A DNA stretch of 5,605 nucleotides from Pseudomonadota bacterium. GTDB taxonomy: Bacteria; Pseudomonadota; Gammaproteobacteria; Burkholderiales; SG8-39. A program made the position numbers and the translations under genes. Positions 4,854-5,605 of the stretch are shown here, one piece after another (position 1 is the first letter of the stretch; every line of letters begins with the position of its first letter). Below the pieces are notes generated by a model. That model ran no database searches, had not been told where the DNA came from, and worked only from the letters and a program-made list of their open reading frames with translations. The stretch spans positions 1 to 5,605 of the forward strand of contig JAKAIH010000203.1 of the NCBI GenBank assembly GCA_021825225.1, given 5' to 3'.

Positions 4854-5605
4854 ATGTCCGCCTTCGACTGGCAGTTTCCCTATGCCTCCTACCGCAAACC
4901 CATACTCGCCCGCAATATAGTCGCGACCGCGCAGCCGCTCGCGGCGCAGGCCGGGCTGCGCATGCTGCAACAGGGCGGCAGCGCCATGGATGCGGCCCTG
5001 GCCACCGCGATTGCGCTGACCGTGCTGGAGCCGGTTTCCAATGGCATCGGCAGCGATGCGTTCGCCATCGTCTGGGACGGAAACAAGCTGCACGGCCTCA
5101 ACGCGTCCGGCCGCTCACCTGCTGCCTGGACGCCGGAATTTTTCAAGGACCACAAGACCATGCCGCAGCGCGGCTGGAATTCGGTGAGCGTGCCCGGCTG
5201 CGTTTCGGCCTGGGTGACGCTGTCGGAGCGCTTCGGCAAGCTGCCGTTTGCAGACCTGTTCCAGCCGGCCATAGGCTACGCCCGCGACGGCTACCTGGTT
5301 TCGCCCACCATCGCCAAGCAATGGGCCAACCAGGTGCCGGAGCTGCAGGCGCAGCCGGGCTTCAAGGAGGCCTTCATGCCGCGCGGCCGCGCGCCGCTGC
5401 CGGGCGAGAAATTCAGCTTCCCCGATCAGGCGAAGACGCTGGAACTGATCGCCAGGACGCGCGGCGAAGCCTATTACCGCGGCGAGATCGCGCAAACGAT
5501 CGCAGCGCACGCGAAAGCACATGGCGCGCTGATGAGCGCGGCCGATTTCGCCGCGCACACTACGGACTGGGTGGAGCCGCTGGCGCAGGATTATCGCGGT
5601 TACAC
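4854..5605 (+). CDS. Gamma-glutamyltransferase-family protein, N-terminal 250 codons, 3' end outside the window
   Basis: The frame is open from ATG 4854 to the window edge, covering 250 codons of what is usually a protein of over 500 residues. Family members are Ntn-hydrolases that cleave or transfer gamma-glutamyl groups, classically from glutathione; they mature by self-cleavage at a Thr that here lies beyond the window. Seen directly: VATAQPLAAQAGLRMLQQGG (23-42) followed by SAMDAA (43-48), the EPVSNGIGSDAFAIVWDG segment (59-76), LNASGRSP (82-89) with the likely gamma-glutamyl-binding arginine R87, RGWNSVSVPGCVSAW (106-120), FADLFQPAIGYARDGYLVS (132-150), and YRGY (247-250). The protein begins MSAFDWQFPYASYRKP with no hydrophobic signal sequence, unlike periplasmic E. 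coli Ggt, so a cytoplasmic location is inferred. The glycine-rich loop reads GIGSDAF, not the classical GGGGF form, which points to a divergent subgroup whose substrate may not be glutathione. Family membership is sure; specificity is not. Confidence 0.9.
   Translation, partial: MSAFDWQFPYASYRKPILARNIVATAQPLAAQAGLRMLQQGGSAMDAALATAIALTVLEPVSNGIGSDAFAIVWDGNKLHGLNASGRSPAAWTPEFFKDHKTMPQRGWNSVSVPGCVSAWVTLSERFGKLPFADLFQPAIGYARDGYLVSPTIAKQWANQVPELQAQPGFKEAFMPRGRAPLPGEKFSFPDQAKTLELIARTRGEAYYRGEIAQTIAAHAKAHGALMSAADFAAHTTDWVEPLAQDYRGY

Noticed and set aside
3410..4855. A 481-codon open frame on the - strand opposite metY
   Set aside because: It lies fully antisense to a metY gene whose every catalytic motif is intact. 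Its product is low-complexity Arg/Ala/Gly/His-rich and resembles no family I know.

Overview
The window is GC-rich, densely coding DNA that looks like ordinary proteobacterial chromosome. Betaproteobacteria is my best guess, from protein style, strong third-position GC and TAAAAT-type -10 boxes; this is inference, since no phylogenetic marker is present. I see no tRNA, rRNA, CRISPR array, insertion sequence, integrase, toxin-antitoxin pair or defence gene, and no clear sign of recent transfer.

Layout from left to right. (1) Bases 1-76 are the last 24 codons of an amino-acid ABC transporter ATPase of the GltL/GlnQ type, on the + strand. (2) Converging on it, on the - strand, is a complete single-domain bacteriohemerythrin (101-505) with all seven expected di-iron ligands. 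(3) About 300 bases without a convincing gene (506-806) lie between the divergent hemerythrin and (4) a 102-residue thiamine-binding protein of the MTH1187/YqgV (DUF77) family (807-1115, +). (5) A strong hairpin (1130-1155) separates it from the convergent (6) ThDP-dependent enzyme of the acetolactate-synthase-like superfamily (1168-2865, -, 565 aa). (7) An 82-base divergent region (2866-2947) with two back-to-back -10-like boxes leads to (8) a small CoA-binding protein of the YccU type (2948-3421, +). Fifteen bases further on is (9) metY, O-acetylhomoserine sulfhydrylase (3437-4726, +), probably in the same operon. (10) After a 127-base gap with an extended -10-like box comes the first 250 codons of a gamma-glutamyltransferase-family protein (4854 to the window edge, +).

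Functionally, the right half has a sulfur and amino-acid theme. MetY makes homocysteine from sulfide, and gamma-glutamyltransferases act on glutathione-like compounds. The left half has a weak thiamine theme, with a thiamine-binding protein next to a ThDP enzyme in convergent orientation, so not an operon. I did not find a clear undescribed system. The most useful open questions are the substrate of the ThDP enzyme, the role of the CoA-binding protein ahead of metY, and the compact divergent promoter between them.
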